This document shows positions 10,771-22,305 of a stretch of DNA of 64,000 bases, in pieces; position 1 is the stretch's first letter, and every line of letters begins with the position of its first letter. The DNA comes from Mytilus trossulus (taxonomy: Eukaryota > Mollusca > Bivalvia > Mytilida > Mytilidae): contig NC_086380.1 in NCBI RefSeq assembly GCF_036588685.1, forward strand, positions 35,292,692 to 35,356,691, in the 5' to 3' direction. The notes beneath the pieces are model-generated. The model worked only from the letters and a program-made list of their open reading frames with translations. It had not been told where the DNA came from and ran no database searches. The translations under genes and the position numbers were made by a program.

Positions 10771-13434
10771 TAGCTCACCTGACCTAAAAGGTCAAGTGAG
10801 CTTTTCTCATCACTTGGCGCCCTTCGTCCGTTGTCCGTAAACTTTTACAAAAATCTTCTCCTCTGAAACTACTGGGCCAAATTTCATCAAACTTGGCCAC
10901 AATCATCCTTGGGGTATCTAGTTTAAAAAATGTGTTCGGTGACCTGGCCATCCAACCAAGATGGTCGCCATGGCTAAAAATACAGGGGTAAAATGTATAT
11001 TTTGGCTTATATCTTTGAAACCAAAACATTAAGAGCAAATCTGACATGGCTTAAAATTGTTGATCAGGTCAAGATCTATCTGCCCTGGAATTTTCAGACG
11101 AATCGGACAATCTGTTGTTGGGTTGCTGCCCCTGAATTGGTTATTTTAAGGAAATTTTACAGTTTTTGGTTATTATCTTGAATACTATTATAGATAGAGA
11201 TAAACTGTAAACAGCAATAATGTTCAGCAGAGGAAGACTTACAAGTAAGTCAACATAACCAAAATTGTCAGTCAACCTTTTAAGGAGTTATTGCCCTTTA
11301 TAGTCAATTTTTTACAACTTTTCATCAATTTTTGTAACTTGTACAAAAATCTTCTTCTCTGAAACTACATGGCCAAATTTAACCAAACTTGGCCACAATT
11401 ATCATTGTGGAATATAGTTCAAAAAATGTGTCCGATGACCCCGCCTACCAAAAAAAATGTCCGACATGGCTAAAATTAGAACATAGTGGTAAAATGCAGT
11501 TTTTGGAAAGATTTAGAACTTGTTCTAAATCTTTACTTAGGCACCACCCTCCCTAACAACAGGACAGGTTAGCTACTGTTACTAAATGTATTCACACTAA
11601 AATATAGGTCCCTATGGTTTTCATGTATGTCCACATAATACACAAATAAACTGAAAAAAACTGGGTATATTATTGGAGCAGTTCATTCAAGAATGTATGT
11701 AATCAAGGTGTGTTGATGTGCAGTTTTTTTTTTTAACATTTTGATTAGGTAAGTGGGTATTGATTCCACTAATATGATTGACAACTGTCATTATCACTAA
11801 ACAATCAGAGACAAGGTGGACCTTTAATTACAATGCCCCACCTCCTAAACTGCCAATCAAATTGACCACATTACCTATCAACCTCAGTCTTACATAATTA
11901 AACAGACCACTCCATTATGCATCTAATTCTTAATACACAAGTATTTGACCTCATAATTCAATACACAAATGTGTATATTAGATGTTTGATATTTATAAGG
12001 ACGATAGATTTATTTATTGCCAATTACTTTTGATAAAGTGATTCTGTAAATTATATCTGAAAGATAAATGATTAATGGATTAACAAGATCTTAAAAAAAA
12101 TGAAATATGAATATAAATATGAATATGTAAAAGGTATTAAAGTATGGCCTATAATTTACTTGATAAATTTCCGGTAATCATCTGTAATTAATCAACAATT
12201 TAGATTAGTTCACTTTTTTATCAGGAATTGGCTTGAAACAGTTTTAAAATTTATAAACTTTTAATTATAACAAACCTTATTTATTGGTTTATTTCCCATC
12301 AATCATTGTGTCTATTTTAGTCATTTGAATTCTTATTAGAAGTAAATATATATATTTGCAATCAAGAAAGAATCCACATTTCAATAAAATAAGTTTTTTA
12401 ATTAGTTTACGTTGAAAAATGAAATTGAAAATGCCATGTGTTGAAAAATACTTTTAAATCTGATCAAAAGGCACTCTAAAACTTTTAATTTTCAATGCCA
12501 TATAACCTCTGTTTCATATTTCAAAATGCCCCAAAACAACATTTTTAGATTATTTTTGTTGGCACTTAAAAAGCTTTTAGCTGTTGGTCTAAATTTATGT
12601 CTTACAAGGATAGTTGATAACATTTACTAGAAGAATTTTTGCATTTTTTTTGTTTTTTTGAAACATATTCTGAACCGGCAACATAATTTCAATTAGATAT
12701 AAACTGCAGTTTAAATAAAATTTAGAGACTCATATTATTTAATTTGAGCTCATTTTATCCTCACACTGGAAAAGCAAGTTTCCTTTTAAAGACCTTCTGT
12801 AAATGCAATTTTCAGCAATAGTGCTCTATAAATGTTCATTATTCCCACCCATACCTTAATATGAAATAATTCAAACTACTGTTCTAATCTTTCCATGAGT
12901 GATATCCATCACTTTGATTGATTTATATCTTTAAAACTAAAACATCAAGGGCAAATCTTTCAAGATTTAAATATCCATTAGAATAAGATCTATTCCCTCA
13001 CAAATTTTCAGATGAATCCGACAACTCATTGTTGGGTTGCTGCTTTAAAATTGGTAATTTTAAGGAAATTTTGCAGTTTTTGGTTATTATCTTGAATACT
13101 AATATAGATAGAGATAAACTGTAAACAGCAATAATGTACAGCAAAGTAAGATTTACAAATAAGTCAACATGATCAAAATTGTTAGGGAACCCCTAAAGGA
13201 GTTATTGCCCTTTATAGTCAATATTGAACAACTTTTCGTCATTTTTGTGACTGTACAAAAATCTTCTTTTCTAAAACTATGAGCCAAATTTAACCAAACT
13301 TGGCCACAATCATTACTAGGGTACCTATTTTAAAAAAGTGTCTAATGAACCCACCTACCAACCAAGATGACCGACATCAGTAAATACAGTAACAGGTGAG
13401 CGACACAGGCTCTTGAGAGCCTCTAGTTTATGAT
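10771..13434 (-). repeat. Family F repeat, reverse orientation, probably interrupted
   Basis: The left end AGCTCACCTGACCT forms a hairpin with AGGTCAAGTGAGCT, and the right end carries AGGCTCTTGAGAGCCT. The body is seen at 10771-11515 and 12895-13434; the two parts share phrases such as TAAACTGTAAACAGCAATAA and CAAACTTGGCCACAAT. The middle (11515-12895) is AT-rich, with no gene, and may be inserted sequence or a second element. The open frames of this stretch are shadows of the repeat. Confidence 0.65.
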
Positions 13435-13819
13435 AAACAAAAAAGACTATTCAGAGCAAGTTTATAATTCATAGTTTATTTAGACACCAATTGCTTTCCC
13501 AAGGTTTTATTGCATTCAAATAAACTTGAGCAGAAACTTTTACTTCAGTTAACAATCTCCTGCTAAAAACTTAGAAAATATTTGTTTTCTTATATTTAGC
13601 TATTAAACCTGGCCCATAGTCATCCCCAGTTAACTTTTACAGATGTCGTTCCCTTTAAAACTACTGGCCTAAATTAACCAAAGTTGGCTTACATATATAT
13701 CAAAACTGGGTTAATTAATTTTTCAAAACGGTGTCCTAAAAATGCCAACCACAAGAAATAGCCTACAATGTATGTTTGATGAAAAACTTTTCATTTCTTA
13801 TAATTTCTCAGTGTTTCGT

Positions 13820-14110
13820 AAGGGTTAACAGTTCTTGCTCTACATGTGACAGCTGTCGTGTTACTAATTGAAATATAATTCGTTTACTCACATTCAAGAG
13901 GAAGGAGGAAAAAAGCTTGGGATTGTGGTGGTGGCGTAATTTCGAAGGAATTATTGATTTTAACTGTGACGTCTCCCATTGGAATTCTTGGATTAATAGC
14001 TTCTTTGTAAGTAAGTTATATTCAAAATTGAAGTTATCTACCTTTGTCTATAAATGTTCTTCTGTTCTGAAAATATCAACGATATCATTGATAAAGAAAT
14101 ATTTTAAACT
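13820..14110 (+). repeat. Diverged family C repeat
   Basis: Follows the same order as 24930-25200 (ACATGTGACAGCTGTCGTGT, then a GGGATTGT...GTGGCGTAA-like stretch, then ATAGCTTCTTTGTAAGTA) but with many changes. The short open frames around 13917-14428 overlap or adjoin it; I do not recognise any protein family in them. Confidence 0.5.
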
Positions 14111-14739
14111 GGGGTTATCTTTCTTTGTACATAAATGTCGTTAAACCCGCTGCAAACTTCCATTTACACATGTAGTTCTTCTGAAGATGAAAAGGGTCGA
14201 AAAGACATATCCCCTTTGAATTTGACGGCTGAAGGAAATAGCAATGCAGACAATAATAATCATATTTCTTGGGTGGGTCAAAGCACCATTCTTTTTTGTT
14301 TGGTGTTTGCTTGTAAAGATATTTTGAAAACTTTGGCTTACATGCTCACTTTAGATTTTAAACAGGACAAAAATGGGGAGCATTATTCGCATCCATCCCA
14401 TCAAAGAAAGGAAGTAACAGATACGTAAATGGGGACTCAACAGATTTTTATGACATTTTGGAAAACAATTATATTGTATTTGTATTTCGGCCACTTCTGT
14501 ATATGGATGGGTACGTCACATAGTACTTTCGGCTATTGTGTGACGGGTTGGTCTGCACATAAATTAGTCGCGCTTGCTGAGGAGTGCTGATTTAAACTCA
14601 TCGGTTGTAGTGACGCACACTACCGAATCCTCTAAATGGTTCCAATTTACCGCAGTGCGCACAAAGATAGAGTTTTAGAACTGGTCGGTCTTACTGTTTG
14701 GACCTATGACCGCTCGTTTGTTGTTACGGACTTGTTGGT

Positions 14740-15240
14740 CTATAATAATAATAATAAATAAGCTTTATTTAGAGTCGGCAAAGTATATAAACTGACAAAC
14801 ATAAGCCCTAATGAGCTTTTAACCGACATATGAGACATTTTTAACAATTCAACATTTATAACATTACAACACATAATATAGTACACATGCAATAAATAAC
14901 ACAGCACAAAAATGAAGCACTAAAAGCATAATATAAGCATAAGCTAGGTATTAAAGCTAAACGCATATAAGTGTAAACTTGGCATAAAAGCTGGCAAAAA
15001 TGTATAGCATAACATTTGAAAAAATGGAGTATGATCTAGATGGTAAATAAATTTGCATAATATATAAACTAAAAGTCTGCGCAAACTGTGCACTTTCAGT
15101 CTTTTCCATTCCATGACTTTAAAATATTTTTGAACTGACTAAAAATAGCAATTTTTCTAAAAATCATCAGGTAGATCATTCCATAAAACAGCAGCTGTGT
15201 ATTTAAAACAGTTCTTACCATAGGTTGATGTTCGTACCCT
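14740..15240 (-). mobile_element. 3' end of a LINE-like retrotransposon (relic)
   Basis: Read on the minus strand, 15150-15235 encodes Tyr-Gly-Lys-Asn-Cys-Phe-Lys-Tyr-Thr-Ala-Ala-Val-Leu-Trp-Asn-Asp-Leu-Pro-Asp-Asp, followed by a stop. The pattern F-x-Y-x-A-A-x-x-W-N-x-L-P is typical of reverse transcriptase C-termini of non-LTR elements. Downstream on the same strand the sequence ends in AATAAAGC and then a TTA/TAA microsatellite tail at 14745-14760, as many LINEs do. The clade cannot be named from this piece. Confidence 0.6.
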
Positions 15241-15249
15241 AGGTATATC

Positions 15250-16725
15250 TACAATATTAGAATATCTAAATTATATTTACAGTCTTTCAATACAACTAAA
15301 TCATGTAAGCATGGTGACATTTATATAAAAAACACTGAATAGCTAAGTTACGCATATGTCTTATTTTCTTAAGGTGATGGAACCTTTACTCGTAAAAGTA
15401 GTTCATCTTCACTTCCGATCCTGCTTTGATAATCATTTGATATGCAATGGAATGTTATGTGAATTTTTTTTGGCGGAATACATATTTGCTCATGCAGGCA
15501 ATTTTTTTATTAATTTGAAACAAATATAAATTCTGCCCATTTTTTCGAAAAAAGGCATGTAAACTAAACAAAGATCTAATACGAGTAAAACGATGGTGGT
15601 ATTACTTCTAGATACTTGGGGTAGCTGTACATGCACCTACCTTGAGTGCACTCTGATAAAAAAACAAATATTTAAAAAACCTTGTTTTTTCACAGAAAAT
15701 TTGCAAATATGAAATATTCTAAATGACGGAGAATCGAGTTTCAAAGACATATTTGAGGGAAATATATCTACATGAACTAAGAACTAATATAGGAGACAAG
15801 AAACTAACAGTACATATATATACAGAATTATAAAGGTACAAAGTATGAAAAAAGAAATAGGAACAAATAAGAGGCAAATAAGTATTATAACAGGGCACTA
15901 TCAACTAATCGGAATCAATAGCAAACAACAAAGGCATGCATGAAAATAAAAAAAAAGAAAGCGTTTAAGTGTGGAACGTGTAAAAAGCGAATATAAGGAA
16001 CGAATGGGTAACATGATATACGGCTTAGCGGGAAAACAGGTGTTGTACACACTTGCACGGCAATGTTTACTTTTTGAACGAACGCATAACTAACACAGGT
16101 GGTCGAGAATAGAAAAGAATGCTTTTAAAGGAAACAACATATTAAAAGCGAAAATAGAACAAATAAGTAACAGGGTATCAGTTGAGCGTGGTGATGAATC
16201 AACAGGATAATTTTAAGTACTGCATTTACAACAAAAACAAGAAAAAAAGTGTTTGAAATGTTCAACGTGAAAAAAAATGAAACAAGGAGCGAAGATCATG
16301 GGTAATCAGAAGTAACACTAGAAAAATAAAAAGAAAAAGAATGAAATCATTAAAATTGTGCATGCAACGTTAAATTAACGATTAAAACTATAGGCCTTAT
16401 TTTTAAGTGTTTAGGACAGTAAAAGTATGACGGAATTTTTAAAACAGACCAAACAAAACAAGCACAACATGGACAAGTAAAGAAGTCTATGTTTTAAGTT
16501 TTAGAATGAGTATCTATATGCAATCAATTAGATCTCTAAAGTTTCTGATAATCAGTTGGCTAAATTGCACAAAATCCACATTGTCTATTTAAAGCACTGA
16601 AAAAAATAATCACAATTGCTGTGAACGTCAATATTTTTCTTTGGTGTTATTTTTTACGTACAAAATGTTACTTCTCTTTTATTTAGTACATTTTCTGTTT
16701 TGATTTTGTACTTTGTCAATTTCGT
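15250..16725. other. A-rich intergenic sequence without recognised features
   Basis: No protein-like frame and no repeat that I can match within the window. Phrases such as GAACAAATAAG and AACAGG recur loosely between 15850 and 16200. Confidence 0.5.
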
Positions 16726-17757
16726 AATACACAGGACTACCGAATGGGCCAGCAAACTTTAAAACACAAAATTTTCCGTTCAGGTCAGCGGCTCTTTTCA
16801 TAAACAATCTTAAAATACTCGTAGGTTGACCGTCATACACATTTCAGTATAAAAAAAATTGTGGAAAGGGTCGCTGGTCCACAGGCACTTGTCTCAGAAT
16901 TTCTTTTCTTATATACCTTAATATAACACAAGGTACTTAACTAATTTTTTTGAAAAATGACACCCAGTCCCGAATTCCCGTATTTTTTGTATTTCTCGGT
17001 TGTCAAACCTACTTAAACTTAATATGCCGTAAATCTAAATTGATTTATTTACACAATGGTATATGACACGACTATCGTTGTTGTCACATTGAAGTATATA
17101 AGAAAAAAAATTCTGAGACAAGTGCCTGTGCACTGGTCCTATGAATATAGTTCAATCATATCAATAGCCTGGTGCTAACAGGAGTTGTTAATGTAAGTTG
17201 TAAGTATATCAATAGCAAAGTTTGACAAAGATCCTTTTATTTCACTTTCTCATATATTCATTTATCAACTTTATTTTTGAAATATTACACTTGATATTGG
17301 ACCCAAATAAGTCACTTCGCTCCCCCATTTGAGACGACCTGTCACTGTAAGCTTCATCTTTTTTGTAAGTTCATGCCAGTTTAAAGTAATTTTGCTGCAC
17401 CAATATATTTGGTTTGATAGTCATGAAAACTTTGAATAAAAACATTGAACTAGACAAATATAAAACAATGGAATAAGAAGCGAGATGATATATAATTGTT
17501 TTAGTTTTATTCATAAAAAAGGACAAAGCCGTGGACTCGAACACACTTGAATATAAAAGGTGCACCTGACTTTTCCTTTACGATTCTGTTGATACATAGT
17601 TATAGTATTTTGTTTTCCCAATTCTATTGAAGAGTGGCAGATGTGACTGTAAGCATACTATTTTATTGTTCCATACTTTACAAGTAAGGGTTAGGATATG
17701 GCAAACAAAAAAGGTATAACTATATTATACAACAGACTCTTGTAACGACTACATAGA

Positions 17758-17960
17758 TATAGGAAGATGTGGTGTGATCGAGTGCTAATGAGACAACTCT
17801 CCATCCAAATAACAATTTAAAAAAAGCAAACCCGTGATTATAGGTTAATGTACGGCCTTCAACACGGAGCCTTGTCTCACATCCAACAACAAGCTAACGG
17901 GAAAACCAACGGTCTACTAGTAATCGAGAAACGAGAAACACATATAAATTACATAAACAA
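17758..17960 (+). repeat. Family A repeat inside duplication copy 1
   Basis: Starts AGGAAGATGTGGTGTGATCG and carries GGCCTTCAACACGGAGCCTT. It is missing from the matching place in copy 2, so it was inserted after the duplication or lost from copy 2. Confidence 0.7.
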
Positions 17961-19237
17961 ACGACATGTACATAAATAGGTGTACCTTATATACAAAGTT
18001 CTAACTTTATTGTCGGGTTTTTACCTTCTATAATAAAGAGTTCAACTATTATAATAGTTTAATTTGAACACAATTGATATATATCCGCCAACACTTCAAT
18101 ATATAATGTAAGCTAAGTGTTATTTTTAAATTTCATGTCCTTTTATTTTGTGTATTAATATTTGTATGGTTATCGCATTTTAACTATGTCTAGACTATTT
18201 AGCACATACTTACAACTTCTCGTCTAATCAAATTGCTTGAATTTGTCTACTTATTTTCATAGTACATACTTTTTTTGTGTCCTAAGTTACTACACATGAA
18301 TGACCACAAGGGTAAGATTTGATTGTATCGTAATCAAGATATTAGATTGATTGGTTGATTGTTGGTTGCCTAACGTCCAGTGGCAATTATTTCATGCATA
18401 TTCAGGACGACAAGATATTAGAACAAAAACTGCTACTAGCTATTTTGAAAAACATTCTGTGTTCCAAATTTGTAATAATTTTCAAACATATTATTGACAT
18501 CAATCTTTTGATATAATTTGTTTTACAATTAAAAATTATTTTCATAATTTAAAATAAAGAGTAACAATTATGGTTCTTTATTTACCTTGATTAAAGTACA
18601 TCTCCATCTAAAATCCTTTATCTTTCTTGCAATTACTTTGTACACAAGAAGAGTCGACCATGAATCCTTTGAAATGAAATTATTAATAAAGCAATTTGAT
18701 ATATTTCGTCATTAATTGGTCGATTATTGGTTGCCTTATGTCCAGTGACAAATATGTCATGCATATAAACTATCAACTGAGCTACCTATGCCATGGTACA
18801 CACCAGGGGGTAGATCCAGCCATTTTTAAAAGGTGTTTCAACCAAAGATATGGGAGGGGGATCTAACTGTTTGTACTAATTCAAAAGCATTTTCAATATA
18901 GTTTTAGTTTTTATGTGAAATTAAAAAATGTTTTCAAGAATGTAAAGCTTCCACTGCAATTAAAGAATGGCCGCTTTTGGTCAATTTATTTTGTCATCTT
19001 ACCATGTTAATAAGTACATGTATAGTAAAACACCGCTTTATATCAGTAAACATACTTACACCTGCAGCTACCATATTTTCGTTCTAAAGTCGAGGGCCTT
19101 TTGAAATCCCATTTTTGCAAAGATATAAGTGAGTAGATTTACAAAACTACGTAAATGAGCTACACCTAGACAGCCAAAACATGTCAATAGAATAATTACA
19201 GGATTACTCAAGTTGTAAATATGTGCTAAATATTGGA

Positions 19238-19327
19238 TAGTGTATAGAAAGGTATATTATATGAAACTAAGAGCTCGGGACAAGCCCCTCGCTCTAAGTT
19301 TCACATTATATATCTTTCTATACACTA
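19238..19327. repeat. 90-bp palindrome
   Basis: TAGTGTATAGAAAG at the left is matched by CTTTCTATACACTA at the right, and the arms continue inward (GAAACTAAGAGC / GCTCTAAGTTTC) with a few mismatches to a short loop. It looks like a foldback MITE or a strong hairpin. Confidence 0.75.
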
Positions 19328-19804
19328 ACCGAAACGTAATGATGTTTGTTAAAATACTTAAGTTTGTTATTTATAATCGCTTAAGTATTGGCATTTGCCG
19401 TTCATAACTATTTTAGTTGTTTAGTGCACGAGAATTAATTTTGTTAGTTACGTTCACCGATATTTTTGAGAGTACCCAAAGACCAGATATACTTCATATT
19501 ACTTTATATTAATAAGTTAGTAATAACACATTTGTTTACAATGTTTAAAAGATAAAAACCTTAGTCCCAATGTACTAACTTACTAACAATCGTCAGAACC
19601 TTTTTATTGTACGAATGCATTGTTGTTTTATTCTGAGTTGTATACGTAAGAAAAGAAATCAATACGAATTCAGAGTTATTCGTTGTATAATAACACAGAA
19701 AGTGTTTGTATATTTTCATCTTTTGATGCATATGCGTATATCAAGATTAAATATCATAATAATGATCGCCACGATTTGATTTATTGATTTTGAAAAATGT
19801 CAAG

Positions 19805-19955
19805 ACTCAGGGGCGGATCCAGCCATTTAAAAATGGGGGTCCAAACCGAGGACAAAGGGGGGTTCCAACTATATGCCCCCATTCAAATGCATTGATCATC
19901 CAAAAAAAGGGTTTCAGGCCCGGAACCCTCCCCTGGATCAACCACTGTTACTCTC
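19805..19955 (+). repeat. GGATCCAGCC-type interspersed repeat
   Basis: Contains GGGGCGGATCCAGCCATTTA, GGACAAAGGGGGGTTCCAAC and CGGAACCCTCCCCT. A second copy is at 21723-21870 and a degraded one at about 18805-18880. Confidence 0.75.
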
Positions 19956-20224
19956 TACTACAGATTTTTGGTTACACAGTTACATTTTCAGCATTTTGAA
20001 AGTTTGTCTTTTTCAAATCACATAAAGTTATGATGTTCAAACATGGAATACTGTGATCATTATTGGTATTTTTTTTGTACCAATATTTTAGGTACAAATC
20101 AAGTACTGGAAAATACACGTACATAAACTTTACAATAATTTGAAAGTAAAGAAATAATACTAAATATTTAAAGGAAATTTCCAGTACTACAGATTTTAAA
20201 TACAGAAACAGTACCTATGCAAAA

Positions 20225-21880
20225 ATAGCTGTATACACAGGACTACAGAAAGGGCCAGCAAACTTTGAAACACTATTCTATTCAGGTCAGCTACGTAGTC
20301 TTTTCACAAATATTCTTAAAAGGAATAATACTCGTAGGTCATACATATTTCAGTAAAAATTACGATCAATTTTAATCTTAAGATTTTAAGAGTCGCTGGT
20401 CCTATGAATATAATACTAGCATATCAATAGCATGGCGCTAACAGGAGTTGTAAGTTGTAAGTATATCAATAGCAACGTTTGACAAATATCCTTTAAGTTT
20501 ATATCACTTTCTCATATATTCATTTATCAACTTTCTTTTTAAATTATTATACTTAATATTGGACCTAAATAAGTCACTTCCCTCCCCCATTTGAGACGAC
20601 CTGTCACCGTAAGCTTCATCTTTTTTGTAAGTTCATGCCAGTTAATGTACCAATATATTTGGTTTAATAGTCATGAAAATTTGCAATAACAACATGGGAC
20701 TAGACAAATATAAATAAAAATAATGGAGCCAGAGGCGAGATGATATATTTATAATTGTGTTTATTTTATTCACAAAAAACGACAAAGCCGTGGACTCGAA
20801 CACACTTGATTGTAAAAGGTGCACCTGACTTTCTCTTCACGATTCTGTTGTTACATGTTTGCATTATTTTTCTCCCCAATTCTGTTGCAGAGTGGCATAT
20901 GTGACTGTACGCGTACTATCTTGTAGTTCCACACTTTATTCTTTGTTCAAATTAGGAAGAAAAGGTATAATTATATGATACAGCAGTATAACTCTTGTAA
21001 CGGCTACATGTACACGGATAGGTGTACATACCATACATGATATACAAAGTTCTAACTTAGTCGTTTTTTACCTTCTATAATAAAGAGAACTGAGATCCAT
21101 TATTATAATAGTTTAATTAGGACACAATTGATATATCCGCCGACACTTCAATATATTATGTAAAGTAAGTGTTATTTTTCATGTCCGTTTATTTGTGTAT
21201 TAAAATATTTGTATGCATACCGCATTTTTACTATGTCTTTATAGTAATGATGTATGTTAACAGACTAAGTTTATCGTTTATAACCACTTATTGGCATTTG
21301 TCTTTCATAAATATTATAAGTCGTTTAGTGCACGAGAATTAGTTTTGTTAGTAACGCTCACCGATATTGATTGAGAGTACACAAAGACCAGATATATTTT
21401 ATACTACTTTATGTTATTAACACATTTGTTTACAATGTTTCAAGGATAAAAAACCTTAGTCCTAATGTACTGACTTACTTGATAATCGTCAGAACCTTTT
21501 TATTGTACGAATGCATTGTTGTTTTATCCTGAGTTGTATACGTAAAAAAAGAAATCAATACGAATTCAGAGTTATTCGTTAGTATAATAACACAGAAAGT
21601 GCTTGTACATTTTCGTCTTAATTTAATACATACACGTATATCAAGATACTATATCATATATGATCGCCATGATTTGATTCATTGATTTAAAAAAAAAATG
21701 TCAAGACCGTGTATAATCACTCGGGGGTGGATCCAGTCATTTAAAAAGGGGGGTCTAAACCAAGGACAAAGGGGGGTTCCAACTATATGTTCCCATTCAA
21801 ATGTATTTATCATCCCCCAAAAAAGGGGGTTCCAACAGCGGAACCCTCCCCTATATCCGCCACTGTTACTCTATATAGCA
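20225..21880. repeat. Tandem duplication, copy 2
   Basis: Shorter partner of 16728-20000, in the same orientation. Base-level agreement is high in matched blocks but with many small indels, so the event is not very recent. Its right edge is less than 300 bp from the first coding exon of the MFS gene. Confidence 0.8.
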
Positions 21881-21984
21881 ACTTGGTATATTAGCGTAGT
21901 CTGCAACTATCTTATTATTCTTTGAAACCAGCTGCCTCCGTCTTATGATCCCTTACAATAAAAGTGTGACTGTCATGTTTCCTT

Positions 21985-21992
21985 TCACGTGA
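21985..21992 (+). promoter_or_regulatory. Candidate E-box TCACGTGA before the MFS gene
   Basis: An 8-base palindrome with the CACGTG core, 175 bp upstream of the coding start. It sits just before a possible splice donor (CAAG|GTAATA at 21996), which could pair with the acceptor at 22144 to give a 5' untranslated exon. Such 8-mers occur by chance, so function is only a suggestion. Confidence 0.25.
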
Positions 21993-22166
21993 CAAGGTAA
22001 TATTTAATTATTGTTATCAATTATAATATAAACATTACAAATTAATATCTTTATCGTAGATACTATTTATTTACATGTAGGTGAATATTGTCATGTTGCG
22101 AAATGAAACAAAATTGGGTAATGTTTTGTGTATTATTTCTACAGAAGTAACCGCTTTACCATCAGA

Positions 22167-22305
22167 ATGAGTAGAAAACAAAATGCTTTAAGAGTTATTT
22201 CCTTGGTAGTTGGCTGTCTTGGAATGGCCACAGCTGGGTTCATTTATGCTTTTGGCGCGTATATCAACGCGATAAAGAAGAAGTTTGATTATAAACAATC
22301 AGAAG
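22167..22305 (+). CDS. MFS transporter exon 1
   Basis: Residues 1-46 plus one base, ending GAAG|GTACG. It carries the basic N-terminus and first membrane helix. The exon may begin at 22145 after an untranslated intron. Confidence 0.85.

Larger units (their letters stand above)
16728..20000. repeat. Tandem duplication, copy 1 (upstream of the MFS gene)
   Basis: Collinear with 20225-21880: both start near ACAGGACTAC...GGGCCAGCAAACTTT, pass through CCATTTGAGACGACCTGTCA and TTTTTATTGTACGAATGCAT, and end in a GGATCC-containing low-copy repeat. Copy 1 is longer because it holds extra sequence, including a family A repeat at 17758-17960 and roughly 18180-19330. Both copies have a short minus-strand open frame beginning Met-His-Leu-Leu; it has no family resemblance. 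Confidence 0.8.

Noticed and set aside
14135-14428. 97-residue plus-strand frame
   Set aside because: No family resemblance, no splice context, next to a degraded repeat. It may be a chance frame.
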